Below are positions 7,975 to 16,928 of a stretch of 64,000 bases of DNA, in pieces. This DNA is from Marinifilum breve (GTDB lineage: Bacteria > Bacteroidota > Bacteroidia > Bacteroidales > Marinifilaceae). Position 1 is the stretch's first letter. Each line of letters begins with the position of its first letter. The stretch is taken from NCBI RefSeq assembly GCF_003202155.1, contig NZ_QFLI01000002.1:248001-312000 (forward strand), in the 5' to 3' direction. Position numbers and translations under genes: made by a program. Under the pieces are notes generated by a model that was not told the DNA's origin, did not search any database, and saw nothing but the letters and a program-made list of their open reading frames with translations.

Positions 7975-8997
7975 ATGAAATCAAGTAAAATATTAAAAAT
8001 AAAACCCCTAGGCTTCCCTTGGGAAACAAGCGACCCATTTTTATTTTGTGCTCACCACAGGGATGTGTATCCAAAAGGAGATGGCAAGTTGGGCCTTCCA
8101 ATGGAAGAGCTAAAAGGTCGAAACATAGGTCAGGATTTTAGCCTGAAAAATGGATACAGAATGTACCATGGCTCCCACATTCCTGGATTCCCTTATCATC
8201 CACACCGTGGGTTTGAAACCATTAGCATTAACAAGGAAGGATATGTGGACCATAGCGATTCATTGGGAGCAGCAGGACGATTTGGCCCGGGTGATGTGCA
8301 ATGGATGACCGCAGGCAAAGGCGTTCAGCACTCCGAAATGTTCCCTTTGCTGAATGAAAACAAAGAGAATCCCTTGGAGATATTTCAGGTATGGTTGAAC
8401 CTGCCCAAGGCAAACAAATTTGTGGAACCACACTTTAAAATGCTGTGGAACGACATGATTCCCCGTATAACCGAAAGCGACAAGCAGGGAAGAAATACAG
8501 AGATCAATATCATTGCAGGAGAATTAAATGGCGTGCATGCACCAGAGCCAACACCCAATTCCTGGGCAAAGAATCCTGAGCATGGCGTTTGTATCCTCAC
8601 CATGAAAATGGAGGCCAATGCTACATTTACTTTGTCAGCAGCCAAAAGCAAAGAACTTGGCAGAAGCTTGTATTTTTACAAAGGAAGCAGCATCAGTATA
8701 GATGGGGAAAAGATAAATGAATACCATTTGATACAGCTAAAAGCCGATGAAGACATCCATATGGAATGTGGCGATACCAATGGCTATTTGTTGTTGCTGC
8801 AAGGAAAACCCATTGGCGAGCCAGTAGCGCAGTACGGACCTTTTGTAATGAATACGCAGGCCGAAATACAAGAAGCCTTTACCGATTTTAACAAAACACA
8901 GTTCGGTGGATGGCCCTGGCCCCTAAAAGAACAAGTGCATGAGAAGCACAAAGGAAGATTTGCCTTGCATGCCAACGGCACAGAAGAGATTAAATAA
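7975..8997 (+). CDS. Pirin family protein (bicupin)
   Basis: The start at 7975 gives a 340-residue protein; an earlier in-frame ATG would place the start inside the upstream hairpin. The N-terminal cupin has the metal ligands HPHRGFETIS and GKGVQHSEMF, with WMTAGKG in between, which is the pirin signature. The C-terminal cupin is less conserved and lacks a clear metal site. Bacterial pirins can act as quercetinase-like dioxygenases or redox-sensing regulators. It is the last gene of the FMN reductase-DoxX-pirin cluster and is followed by a strong terminator. The substrate is not predictable. Confidence 0.9.
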   Translation: MKSSKILKIKPLGFPWETSDPFLFCAHHRDVYPKGDGKLGLPMEELKGRNIGQDFSLKNGYRMYHGSHIPGFPYHPHRGFETISINKEGYVDHSDSLGAAGRFGPGDVQWMTAGKGVQHSEMFPLLNENKENPLEIFQVWLNLPKANKFVEPHFKMLWNDMIPRITESDKQGRNTEINIIAGELNGVHAPEPTPNSWAKNPEHGVCILTMKMEANATFTLSAAKSKELGRSLYFYKGSSISIDGEKINEYHLIQLKADEDIHMECGDTNGYLLLLQGKPIGEPVAQYGPFVMNTQAEIQEAFTDFNKTQFGGWPWPLKEQVHEKHKGRFALHANGTEEIK

Positions 8998-9022
8998 TAC
9001 CAGAAAGATTTGATTGTAAAAT

Positions 9023-9056
9023 AAAGCCAAACAGCATGGAGTTGTTTGGCTTTTTT
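9023..9056 (+). terminator. Rho-independent terminator after the pirin gene
   Basis: AAAGCCAAACA pairs with TGTTTGGCTTT across a 9-nt loop, and the T-run continues to 9056. Confidence 0.9.
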
Positions 9057-9217
9057 CTGTTTAGGCAACTCCAGTCTTATTTACTAATAACATATATATC
9101 AATATTTATTTGGAATTATTCTTTAAGGTTATCTTAACTGATTTTTATGATACTTTCTTAATTTTGAAAACAACCAAGTATGACAAACAATATTACCCAT
9201 TCAAAATATTAACTCCA

Positions 9218-10207
9218 ATGAAAAAACTACTGCTTTTAACAATCTTAATAGCATTTATAACTCAGAGTTGTAATTTAGGAACTCATAGTACTTGGAAGGA
9301 CGAAAATATCGAATCGAGCGTACGAAATGAAATTAGGGAACTAGATGAGAAAGTATTAAAAGCTGTAACTACCAATAATACAACTCTCATTAAATCGATA
9401 ATGGCTAAAGAGCTTTTAGAAAAAAGTGGTGACAATATTGACCAGTTAATTCTACAGGCAAGTAATATCATTACAAGCACGGATTACAGAATCTTAAATC
9501 AATTTCAGGTTAAAAATACAACTACAAACATTGGAAACACAGTTGTTTCAGGTTTAAACGCCCCAAATGACTACATCATACAATATAAGGCCCTGAACAA
9601 AGAAATGTTTGTTTCCCTTCTTATTCCGAAAAATGAACTTAATGAGTTTATTATAACAAACATTTACGGAAAATCCCCTGAAGGATGGAAATTAAATATC
9701 CTTCAGTTCGGTCAATATAAGATTAATGGACAAACAGCTCCTGAACTATACTCTATAGCAAAGGATAAATTGGAGAAAGGACATTTAGTTGATGCGGCAA
9801 ATTCAATGTTCTTGTGCTCACTTGTTGCAAAACCTGCAAATCAATTCTGGCAATATCAAAATGAAGATCAAATGAAAAGTTTGCAAGAAGAAATCTTGGG
9901 TAAAATAAATGAGCAATACACTTTCCCTTTGACGATTAATGAAATTGAATCTAAACCACAAATTCTAACAATACATCCCCAGGGAGTTCAAGAAGGATTC
10001 TATCCTATGATTGAATACCTAACCACCATTGACTTAAAAGATACGATTAGCACCAAGCTTGAAAACAATAAACTCCATAGCTTAATTGGCAAAATGTTTA
10101 AAGGCATTGATCAAGACAAGGATTATATTTTATACAAAGCATTCAGCCAAATGCCGGATGGTAAGACTCCTGTCCCAACCTATGGATTTGTTAAGAAATT
10201 AAAATAA
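9218..10207 (+). CDS. Secreted lipoprotein of unknown function
   Basis: The ATG at 9218 starts a lipoprotein signal MKKLLLLTILIAFITQSC with Cys18 as the lipidated residue; the 36 codons upstream in frame are not signal-like and are rejected. The mature protein of 312 residues has a helical NTF2-like beginning (EIRELDEKVLKAVTTNNTTL) and then beta-rich segments. I do not recognise the family. It is followed within 25 nt by the TPR protein gene and then by a secreted protein, so three exported proteins of unknown role are probably co-transcribed. Confidence 0.7.
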   Translation: MKKLLLLTILIAFITQSCNLGTHSTWKDENIESSVRNEIRELDEKVLKAVTTNNTTLIKSIMAKELLEKSGDNIDQLILQASNIITSTDYRILNQFQVKNTTTNIGNTVVSGLNAPNDYIIQYKALNKEMFVSLLIPKNELNEFIITNIYGKSPEGWKLNILQFGQYKINGQTAPELYSIAKDKLEKGHLVDAANSMFLCSLVAKPANQFWQYQNEDQMKSLQEEILGKINEQYTFPLTINEIESKPQILTIHPQGVQEGFYPMIEYLTTIDLKDTISTKLENNKLHSLIGKMFKGIDQDKDYILYKAFSQMPDGKTPVPTYGFVKKLK

Positions 10208-10231
10208 AAGTGAATTACTAAAACAAATAGC

Positions 10232-11413
10232 ATGAAACGCATTCTAACCCTATTTTTGATCTTTAATTTCTCATTGTCTTTTGCCCAAGACAATACTCTT
10301 GAAAAGGCTAATAAACTGATAGAAACAAAGAAATATGAATCGGCATATCAAGTTCTGAATGATGCTGATCCGAATAACCAAAAACCTGAAATCGCCATTG
10401 CCAAAACCAATTTGTTTCTAAACTATTTTGCTACCAGCATAATGCACCAAATGTTTGCACTGACTGATCTGAATCCAGATGAAGATATTATGGATGTTAG
10501 AGGCAAGGCAGGAAATTATGCAATGTTTCGATTTTCGGCCGATTCAGTATTAATCAACTTGATAAAGAAGTATCCAAAAAACTATAAATTGAAAAAAGAA
10601 CTTGGCAATTACTATCACGAAGTTCATTTGAAATATCAAGGCAGATGGTTGCAGCCAGATTCTCTTTTGATTGACCAATTTAAAAGGAATTATCTAGTTG
10701 CCTATAATAATGGCACATATGATTATTGGTCGACTTATGGAATTGGCTATGCTTACCTTATGAATAAAGAGTTCAAATCTTCTATTCCTTTCTTCGAAAA
10801 ATCCATCGAACTACGCAATGATTATCCATCAAGTCATTACAATCTTGCTTATGCTTATTTGTATACCGATCAGAGAGAAAAAGGCATTGAGAGTGCTAAA
10901 AATGCTATGAACTTGTACGAATACCCAGACTACAAAGCTGATGCAGCACGAATGATTGCCGTAATGTATCGAGAAACTGAAGATTACGAAAAGGCCATTG
11001 ATTTTTACAAACAAGCTGATCAAATTCTGCCTAATAGTTACTATACGCTTAGACCCTTATTGGAATTAGAATTGTCCCTTAAAAAGGAAGAATACAAAGA
11101 AAGAACCAATCAATTTTTCTTGGTGGCCCCAGGAAATCCAACCATCTACCAGGATTTAATGAATATCTACTGGAACAATAAAAAAGAAGGTGAACTTCTT
11201 GCCTTTCTTACGCAACAACACAAAAATTACCAACAAGACCCAAAGGTGGATGGAAACTTGTATTTCTATACCGCACTAATTCAATACGACAAGGAAGATT
11301 TCAGCAATGCCAAGCTAAACTTTGAGAAGTCAAGAGAGGTATTCAAGAAAGTGTTTGAAGCCAATCATCAAGTATTCGAAGTTATTGACTCTTATACGAA
11401 GGAGATAAATTAG
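10232..11413 (+). CDS. Secreted TPR-repeat protein
   Basis: The signal peptide is MKRILTLFLIFNFSLSFAQ. The 374-residue mature part contains several tetratricopeptide units, for example YWSTYGIGYAYLMNKEFKSS, HYNLAYAYLYTDQREKGIES and ADAARMIAVMYRETEDYEKA. TPR proteins serve as protein-binding scaffolds; here the location is periplasmic. It sits between a lipoprotein gene (24 nt upstream) and another secreted protein gene (13 nt downstream), so it may scaffold them in the envelope. The partner is not known. Confidence 0.8.
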   Translation: MKRILTLFLIFNFSLSFAQDNTLEKANKLIETKKYESAYQVLNDADPNNQKPEIAIAKTNLFLNYFATSIMHQMFALTDLNPDEDIMDVRGKAGNYAMFRFSADSVLINLIKKYPKNYKLKKELGNYYHEVHLKYQGRWLQPDSLLIDQFKRNYLVAYNNGTYDYWSTYGIGYAYLMNKEFKSSIPFFEKSIELRNDYPSSHYNLAYAYLYTDQREKGIESAKNAMNLYEYPDYKADAARMIAVMYRETEDYEKAIDFYKQADQILPNSYYTLRPLLELELSLKKEEYKERTNQFFLVAPGNPTIYQDLMNIYWNNKKEGELLAFLTQQHKNYQQDPKVDGNLYFYTALIQYDKEDFSNAKLNFEKSREVFKKVFEANHQVFEVIDSYTKEIN

Positions 11414-11426
11414 AAACAGCTTGAAA

Positions 11427-12560
11427 ATGATAAAACAGATCCTTTATATAAGCTTTACCCTATTGTGCTTATCTGTACATTCACAAAACAATCTAATCGT
11501 CGATTCTGAACTAGTTATTGATGATTGTTATTCAATGAGTGTGCTAAAAGCAGTAAAATTAAATGATTCAATTGTTCTGCTTGCAGCTCAAGTTAATACT
11601 AGCGAAGTGGATAAGAACAAACTTGCCATCTATTTGTTAAAAGGTGACAAGATAACCTCAAAAACAATATTAAAGCCTAAAGAGTATATGAACTATCAGG
11701 ATGTGATACCTATGAATAAAGGTATCCTTGTTACTGGTAGTATTTTTACTGACGACGATTTGGAACAAGACTATATCACCTACTTCGATTTTAAGGGAGA
11801 TTGCAAATGGAACTTAGGCCTTGAGAAAAAATACGAAGGAATTTTCCGCTTGGAAAAGACTTCTGATGGAATAATCGCTTTATCAAGTGGAAATGAAGGA
11901 CTATTCAGCTATGAAATTAATTACAAGGGAGTGATTTTAAAAAAAGAACAAATACCTGTTGGCAATTATCTGATAGATGCCTTTATAAACAAAGATGAAC
12001 ACATTTTAATAACTTCAGTTGTTCTAAATAATGAAGGAGAAACTGTAAACTGGGATATTCACTTGTTTAATTCAAACCTGGAATTAATAGCACATAACTC
12101 CCCTGGTTTTCCTGACGCATTCACCGTAGAAGATATAATCGAAACTGATGAAAACTATTTGATTGTTGGAGATGTTGAGCTTAATAATGCTCTGATTCCA
12201 CAAAGCTATACCATCGATAAAGATTTACAACTTTCACACTCGGCATCATACCATTATCAACCTGCTTATTATAAGTTCAAAAGTAATTTTCAACTAAATG
12301 ATATTTCTCTAATAAAGTCAAAAAACTTATTCATAGCTTCTGGTGTTACAAAAGTTGTAAATGATGAAACTAACATCATTTTTTTAATAGATGAATATTC
12401 AATGATCAATCACAAAATGCTCGATTTATCGGGTGGAATCTGGAAAAACAATAATGTAATTGTAAGAGATAACAATCAAGTAGTAGTCTTCGAAGATGTG
12501 TTAAAACCAGATGGATTTAATACATACATCAAAAAAGTAAATCTGAAAATAACAGAATAA
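11427..12560 (+). CDS. Secreted beta-propeller-like protein of unknown function
   Basis: The start is the ATG at 11427; the TTG at 11421 is less likely. The signal peptide ends around LCLSVHSQ. The 360-residue mature part is rich in repeated beta strands with polar loops: VIPMNKGILVTGSIFTDDD, LEKTSDGIIALSSGNEG, IETDENYLIVGDVEL. This recurring G-I/L-L/V-x-x-G-S pattern suggests a beta-propeller. There are no catalytic motifs. It is the third gene of the exported-protein run 9218-12560. Confidence 0.6.
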   Translation: MIKQILYISFTLLCLSVHSQNNLIVDSELVIDDCYSMSVLKAVKLNDSIVLLAAQVNTSEVDKNKLAIYLLKGDKITSKTILKPKEYMNYQDVIPMNKGILVTGSIFTDDDLEQDYITYFDFKGDCKWNLGLEKKYEGIFRLEKTSDGIIALSSGNEGLFSYEINYKGVILKKEQIPVGNYLIDAFINKDEHILITSVVLNNEGETVNWDIHLFNSNLELIAHNSPGFPDAFTVEDIIETDENYLIVGDVELNNALIPQSYTIDKDLQLSHSASYHYQPAYYKFKSNFQLNDISLIKSKNLFIASGVTKVVNDETNIIFLIDEYSMINHKMLDLSGGIWKNNNVIVRDNNQVVVFEDVLKPDGFNTYIKKVNLKITE

Positions 12561-12649
12561 AATACTTAGAATCTCCATTGCGCACGAAACAAAGTTCAAC
12601 AAAATCAATTTTCTTGTGTGTTATATACTAACACTAGAACAAAAACAAT

Positions 12650-12967
12650 ATGAGAAACTTATTAATTATCTTTTGTATCATATTGACTTCATGTCAATTG
12701 AGAGAAGTGAAGAATACATCTGAAACAAGAATTACCATTGAAGTAAAACAAAACAAGGAAATTTTGCTTGATGGCAAAGCTGTTGAAATAAAGGATATCC
12801 ACCAAAAACTTATTGATTATAAATCAAGTGACAAAAGGAATAAAAAAGATAAATATCTAATAGAATTAAAGGTGTATGGAGAAACTAAAATGGGTGTTAT
12901 AATGGAAATCAAGCAAGAATTAAGGAAAGCTAATATGCTTAAATTGGAGTATAAGGCAATTCAATAA
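12650..12967 (+). CDS. Small lipoprotein with an ExbD/TolR-like periplasmic domain
   Basis: Signal MRNLLIIFCIILTSC gives lipidation at Cys15. The 90-residue mature part reads ITIEVKQNKEILLDGKAVEI, then DIHQKLIDY, YLIELKVYGETKMGVIMEI, and RKANMLKLEYKA. This order, an LDGK turn after a beta strand, a helix, a second strand and a final A-x-x-L-K helix/strand, is that of the ExbD/TolR C-terminal domain. The N-terminal membrane helix of ExbD, with its essential Asp, is replaced by a lipobox. So it cannot energise TonB. It may bind peptidoglycan or compete with ExbD. The assignment is by fold pattern only. Confidence 0.5.
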   Translation: MRNLLIIFCIILTSCQLREVKNTSETRITIEVKQNKEILLDGKAVEIKDIHQKLIDYKSSDKRNKKDKYLIELKVYGETKMGVIMEIKQELRKANMLKLEYKAIQ

Positions 12968-12996
12968 ATAATGCCTTACAGCTAAACTATTATAAA

Positions 12997-13542
12997 ATGA
13001 AAAAATACCATCAACCAGAATGCTCTTGCGCTCCCACACGATTAAAACTTACAAAACTGGGCTATTTAGGACATTATGCCTTTGTGTTCTTTGTCCTCTT
13101 TCCATTTTTATTGTCCATCTTCTCTTACATCAAATTCCTTAATGGCAATTACGATGGTTTGAGACCTATCAGAGAAATGTTTGATGGCACTTCTATTTTT
13201 GTAGGCATTGCATTCATTTTGTTTTTATTACAATACAAAAGGCTTCGATTCAAAATATATTCAATCAGCATATCCGAAGAAAAAGTAATTGAGATATGCC
13301 ATAAAATTGCTGAGGTAAACGAATGGAAAATTAAGCAAAGCACGAAAAATGTATTTGTTGCTAGCACCGAAGTCCCATTTGATTTTATTGGTGAAGTAAT
13401 CACGGTGATCGTGCATCATCAAAAAGTATATATCAATTGCATATGCGATCCATATAAAAGACCAAACATTACATCATTCGGTTACAATAGAAAGTATAAA
13501 CAGGAAATCATAAGGCAAATTAATAATGCAACAATGGAGTAA
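12997..13542 (+). CDS. Membrane protein of unknown function with two TM helices
   Basis: The 181-residue protein starts with a short Cys-containing segment (HQPECSCAPTRLKLTKLG), then TM1 (HYAFVFFVLFPFLLSIFSYI) and TM2 (SIFVGIAFILFLLQYK). The cytoplasmic or periplasmic C-terminal part of 95 residues is alpha/beta with an Ile-rich start (IYSISISEEKVIEICHKIAE). I do not recognise the family. The gene follows the ExbD-like lipoprotein by 29 nt and may be translated from the same mRNA. The 580 bp after it contain only repeats. Confidence 0.65.
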   Translation: MKKYHQPECSCAPTRLKLTKLGYLGHYAFVFFVLFPFLLSIFSYIKFLNGNYDGLRPIREMFDGTSIFVGIAFILFLLQYKRLRFKIYSISISEEKVIEICHKIAEVNEWKIKQSTKNVFVASTEVPFDFIGEVITVIVHHQKVYINCICDPYKRPNITSFGYNRKYKQEIIRQINNATME

Positions 13543-13555
13543 GCCTATTGTGACC

Positions 13556-13627
13556 CTCGCTACCGAACGAATCCCTTCGTGTGGCATTCATCAACAATCA
13601 TCACAAAACCTTTCAGCAAGAAAAAGC
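13556..13627 (+). repeat. 72-bp intergenic direct repeat, copy 1
   Basis: It starts CTCGCTACCG, contains the hairpin ACGAATCCCTTCGT, and ends AGCAAGAAAAAGC. A second copy lies at 13834-13906. The two flank the MITE-like element. Confidence 0.75.
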
Positions 13628-13642
13628 ACCAACAACCCCAAT

Positions 13643-13812
13643 GGTTTCGGTGCGCTGCACCTATTTGAAAATATTGCGAATGGTTCTATAAAGCTTACGC
13701 AGCTCTGCTGCTTTATTCATTAAGCCTTTAGGGTTAATTATGGTGCAGAGCACCCAAATATTTATAGAAAGTTTGAGAATGAAACACAAAAAGGTACAGC
13801 GTACCGTTACCT
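13643..13812. mobile_element. MITE-like element, copy 1 (170 bp, inverted ends)
   Basis: The left end GGTTTCGGTGCGCTGCACCT and the right end AGGTACAGCGTACCGTTACC are imperfect inverted repeats. Inside, CTATAAA/TTTATAG and GCTCTGC/GCAGAGC form nested stems. The same architecture and inner sequence (CTTACGCAGCTCT, GGTGCAGAGCA) recur at 58440-58610. No coding capacity is present. It is non-autonomous if mobile. Confidence 0.65.
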
Positions 13813-13833
13813 AAGCGCACAATTACAGCACCC

Positions 13834-13906
13834 TTCGCTACCGCACGAATCCCTTCGTGTGGTATTCATCAACAATCAGCATAAATACGTTCAGCGAGAA
13901 ATATGC
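13834..13906 (+). repeat. 72-bp intergenic direct repeat, copy 2
   Basis: It matches 13556-13627 at most positions, including the ACGAATCCCTTCGT hairpin and the ATTCATCAACAATCA core. It overlaps the start of the next palindromic element by four bases. Confidence 0.75.
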
Positions 13907-13959
13907 TAAGCATCTTTGAGATGCTTAGCATGTCACAAAACTACTCCCCAAAGAATCGA
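13903..13959. repeat. Dispersed palindromic repeat (GATGCTTAGCAT family), copy 1
   Basis: A perfect 13-bp stem, ATGCTAAGCATCT with AGATGCTTAGCAT, is followed by GTCACAAAACTACTCCCC. The same tail occurs at 16137-16177 and the stem at 25116-25154. Confidence 0.75.
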
Positions 13960-13964
13960 CAGTC

Positions 13965-14056
13965 CATTAGCCTAATACCTCACGCTCGGGTATTACTATA
14001 CCGCAGACCGCATTAGCCTAATACCGCACACTGGGGTATTATAATACCCGACAGTC
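13965..14056. repeat. Two tandem hairpin units sharing CATTAGCCTAATACC
   Basis: Copies begin at 13965 and 14021, 56 bp apart. Each forms TAATACC/GGTATTA hairpins. The units run up to the terminator of the HU-like gene. Confidence 0.65.
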
Positions 14057-14063
14057 GATTATA

Positions 14064-14099
14064 AAAAAAGAGGCCTCTCCAAAAAAGGAAAGACCTCAA
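14064..14099 (-). terminator. Rho-independent terminator of the Bvu_2165-like gene
   Basis: On the minus strand GAGGTCTTTCC pairs with GGAGAGGCCTC (G-T pairs allowed), and seven T follow. Confidence 0.85.
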
Positions 14100-14120
14100 C
14101 AGTGAAAGCATGTAGACAAA

Positions 14121-14861
14121 TTATGCATCCACTTCAAGTAGATAGTCGAAAACAAATGTTCTTGGTTCTTTCAAGAATACTTTAGAAGAGCTATGCTGCG
14201 TAACAACTACCAAACGATAATCCCCAGCAGCCAAATCGGCTGGTACAACAAAACTGAGTTTTGAAGGTGAATTGGTAGAGATGTGTGTTGCAGGAATTAA
14301 TGTTTCATCTTTGGTATCCTCCTTGATTAACTTGATACCTATTCCCTCTTTGTCTCCTTCAATTTTAATGCGTGTTCCTTCAACATTGACCGGAGCACCA
14401 GGGGTAAGCTTTTGGTTAGTTGTTCCCGAAGCAACATCGATTACAGAGTTAATTGCCATTGGTGAAGCAGCCATTCCGCGAACATTTACCGTGCATTTTT
14501 TCACTGCTTTTCGCAATTCGGCAGTAGGTGTAACATGTACCGAAAGAGCATGTTTTTCACTATCCCACTTGGCATTATCGCCAACAAATACACCATTTAC
14601 ATTCAAATGAAAATAGCCTAGTCCGAATTGAACTGAAGCTCCATTGCAGATTTCCTCAATGGCGATATTCTTTAAAATATCGATTGCTGCGCGCAAAGTG
14701 TTTTCACTAAAATCGGTTCTTCTCGACACGGCAATGTCCACCAAATCATCTTCGTTAAACGATAGACTGGTAACTACTCTTGCAAATCGATCATCTTTCT
14801 TCTCAGTGATTGACAAATCGTGTAATTCAAGCATTACACTGTTCTTTTCTTTTACTTCCAT
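14121..14861 (-). CDS. HU/IHF-like DNA-binding protein with C-terminal DUF4469-type domain (Bvu_2165-like)
   Basis: The start is the ATG at 14861. Residues 1-125 follow the Bvu_2165-like IHF/HU fold: FARVVTSLSFNEDDLVDIAV, TLRAAIDILKNIAIEEICNG, SVQFGLGYFHLNVNGVFVG. A linker leads to an Ig-like C-terminal domain of the DUF4469 type: LTPGAPVNVEGTRIKIEGD, SFVVPADLAAGDYRLVVVTQ. These proteins are widespread in Bacteroidota, where they are thought to bind DNA as nucleoid proteins with an extra interaction domain. The gene is monocistronic. It lies in a repeat-rich stretch, but its codon use looks normal. Confidence 0.85.
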   Translation of the reverse strand: MEVKEKNSVMLELHDLSITEKKDDRFARVVTSLSFNEDDLVDIAVSRRTDFSENTLRAAIDILKNIAIEEICNGASVQFGLGYFHLNVNGVFVGDNAKWDSEKHALSVHVTPTAELRKAVKKCTVNVRGMAASPMAINSVIDVASGTTNQKLTPGAPVNVEGTRIKIEGDKEGIGIKLIKEDTKDETLIPATHISTNSPSKLSFVVPADLAAGDYRLVVVTQHSSSKVFLKEPRTFVFDYLLEVDA

Positions 14862-15035
14862 GAGCAAATTATTTTAGTTAGTTAAAAAATACCAGAATTA
14901 GCACTTCAATGCTGTATCTGATTAATTGTGTGATGTTTTTATTGCACCTACGCAATAAAATAAGTTGTATGAAGTTAAGTAAGAATAGCAATCAATACTT
15001 TAACAATAGGAACTAAAAATTCAACAATCGGTACC

Positions 15036-16049
15036 ATGAGCCATTTTAATAGGGAGATGTCATCTGCAAATACCATGAGCAAGGAAGAATATCTTTTTTT
15101 ATTGAAGGACTTCTACAAAGACTTGAATCTTCCATACAAGTATCAGGATAGGAATGAGAATCACTTTCGATTGGAACGCAAGTGTTTGCCGGGCATCAGC
15201 TTAAACCTTGTGGAGTTTCGTGTGCCTTATAATCTTAGGTATCTTAATCCAGATCATGAACCCATATTTAGCATTGGTTTTATGATACAGGGGCAACTGG
15301 ATTACATCATCCATGAAAGAAAATATTCCTTCAATACAGGCCAAAACAACATTATTGTAGTTCCCAATGAAGATCGCCCTTCCCTACTGTTTAAGGCCCA
15401 CACCTTTTACTCTTATCGTTCCTGTATTTTCGAAAGGGATTACCTTGAACATCTATTCAGTCGCTACCCCGAAAAACTGAAAGCTTTGTATGCCAACTAT
15501 CAAAATGGCAAGTACTCTACCCTAAAGCCTGACAACCTGATCAACACACGTGAAATTCAATTCATCATCCAACAAATTGACGGTGAGTTTGCCAAGCCAC
15601 AGCCAGATGATTTATACCTGGAGGCAAAAATATTGGAATTGCTATCCTTACAGATTCAATCCTCTACTTGCGAAAATTTCGCTGCATTTAATTTGAAAGC
15701 CTGCGATCGGGATAAAATTCGAGAAGCGGAATTTCTGCTTACCAAAGATTTAAATCAAGCCTATACCATCGAACAGTTGTCACGGGAAGTTGGTCTCAAT
15801 ACCAAAAAGCTAAAAATGGGTTTCAAGCAGATTTTTGGCAATACCATTCATGTTCATCTTTTGGCTCATAAAATGAAACGAGCCTGCCATCTTTTGCTAA
15901 AATCAGATCTAAACATCGCCGAAGTCGGCCTGGAATGCGGCTTTGATAATGCTTCGCACTTTTCTACGGCCTTTAAGAAGCAATTTGGGGTGAGGCCGCT
16001 GGATTTTCGGAGGGGGAAGTCGAACATGTCAAGCATCTCCAAAATGTGA
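15036..16049 (+). CDS. AraC-family transcriptional regulator
   Basis: The 337-residue protein has an N-terminal sensor-like domain (about 1-225) and a C-terminal double HTH: YTIEQLSREVGLNTKKLKMG in the first, NIAEVGLECGFDNASHFSTA and FKKQFGVRPLDFRRG in the second. The DNA-binding domain resembles PchR-type regulators of iron-siderophore uptake, which in other bacteria sense the ferric siderophore. The last seven residues arise from a repeat-like tail just after the HTH (MSSISKM). A near-identical copy of the second half of the HTH lies at 16942-17171. No target gene is adjacent. Confidence 0.9.
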   Translation: MSHFNREMSSANTMSKEEYLFLLKDFYKDLNLPYKYQDRNENHFRLERKCLPGISLNLVEFRVPYNLRYLNPDHEPIFSIGFMIQGQLDYIIHERKYSFNTGQNNIIVVPNEDRPSLLFKAHTFYSYRSCIFERDYLEHLFSRYPEKLKALYANYQNGKYSTLKPDNLINTREIQFIIQQIDGEFAKPQPDDLYLEAKILELLSLQIQSSTCENFAAFNLKACDRDKIREAEFLLTKDLNQAYTIEQLSREVGLNTKKLKMGFKQIFGNTIHVHLLAHKMKRACHLLLKSDLNIAEVGLECGFDNASHFSTAFKKQFGVRPLDFRRGKSNMSSISKM

Positions 16050-16136
16050 GACATGTAATAAAACTAGCCTTCCAAAAAGTTCTCTAATCAAGTAGTATTA
16101 ATAACATCATGTCAAAATTCTTAAAGCCAGCTTTAA

Positions 16137-16177
16137 TATGCTTAGCATGTCACAAAACCACTCCTCAAAGAATCGAT
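16137..16177. repeat. Dispersed palindromic repeat (GATGCTTAGCAT family), copy 2
   Basis: TATGCTTAGCATGTCACAAA, then ACCACTCCTCAAAGAATCGA, matches the tail of copy 1 at 13922-13959 with a few changes. The left arm of the stem is not present here. Confidence 0.7.
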
Positions 16178-16210
16178 AGAAAGTGCCTTATATAGAGAGA
16201 TATTCATCCT

Positions 16211-16819
16211 TTATTTTTCCGAAATAATACCATAGGTATAGGCATTATATCTCAATTTTTTAATATCTCCTTTTACTCTTATGGTATCGTTCAAATTCTT
16301 TTGGCTGTACACCATATCAAATTTTCCGAATAAAATATACGAGCCTTCATACTCACATTCAACTCTGGTTATCTGTAATGTTCCGCATATAGGCATGTAT
16401 ACGATCGATCTGGATTTATTAAGTTTCGGATCGTCTACCCATTTTATGTATTTAGAAGCAAATTCTCCAAAATTATATGTGCCCAATTCAGCTTCCAATT
16501 GATTATCCCTAATTAAACTAAATTTGATTTTCGTCGACTTTGTTGCATCAGATTGAATATCCAATCGTGTTTTGCTATTTAAAGTATCAATAACAAAATC
16601 ACCATTTGCAATTACCACCTTTTCTATTGAATCATTCAAATAATAATAGATAGCTCCAGGATAAAAAACTTTAAAGCCTCCTAGCCTTTTAGAGGTACTC
16701 GCTTTAACACTTGATTTGTTTTCTGATATTTTACCTTTTACTTCACTTTTGTGTAATTCCTTATTTTGGGCACAAGATATCATCAATAATAAAACAGCTA
16801 AACATTCGAGTAATTTCAT
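16211..16819 (-). CDS. Lipoprotein of unknown function
   Basis: Signal MKLLECLAVLLLMISC gives lipidation at Cys16. The mature 186 residues start with a Lys/Ser-rich linker and then form an all-beta domain: KRLGGFKVFYPGAIYYYLND, DTLNSKTRLDIQSDATKSTK, FSLIRDNQLEAELGTYNFGE. I do not recognise the family. It is monocistronic and is flanked by the two copies of the AraC DNA-binding domain, so it may have arrived with, or split, that duplication. It looks functional, with a clean start and stop. Confidence 0.65.
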   Translation of the reverse strand: MKLLECLAVLLLMISCAQNKELHKSEVKGKISENKSSVKASTSKRLGGFKVFYPGAIYYYLNDSIEKVVIANGDFVIDTLNSKTRLDIQSDATKSTKIKFSLIRDNQLEAELGTYNFGEFASKYIKWVDDPKLNKSRSIVYMPICGTLQITRVECEYEGSYILFGKFDMVYSQKNLNDTIRVKGDIKKLRYNAYTYGIISEK

Positions 16820-16928
16820 AAGGGGATTATTAAGGTTATGGTCAATGCTAAATACAGTTTTTAGTATATTATTCTTTCAAATTTAACAATTTATCTGAAT
16901 AAGCAATAACTCTATAACTATTGTATAA

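Noticed and set aside
9110-9217. Upstream start for the lipoprotein
   Set aside because: It would bury the lipoprotein signal peptide; the ATG at 9218 places it at the N-terminus.
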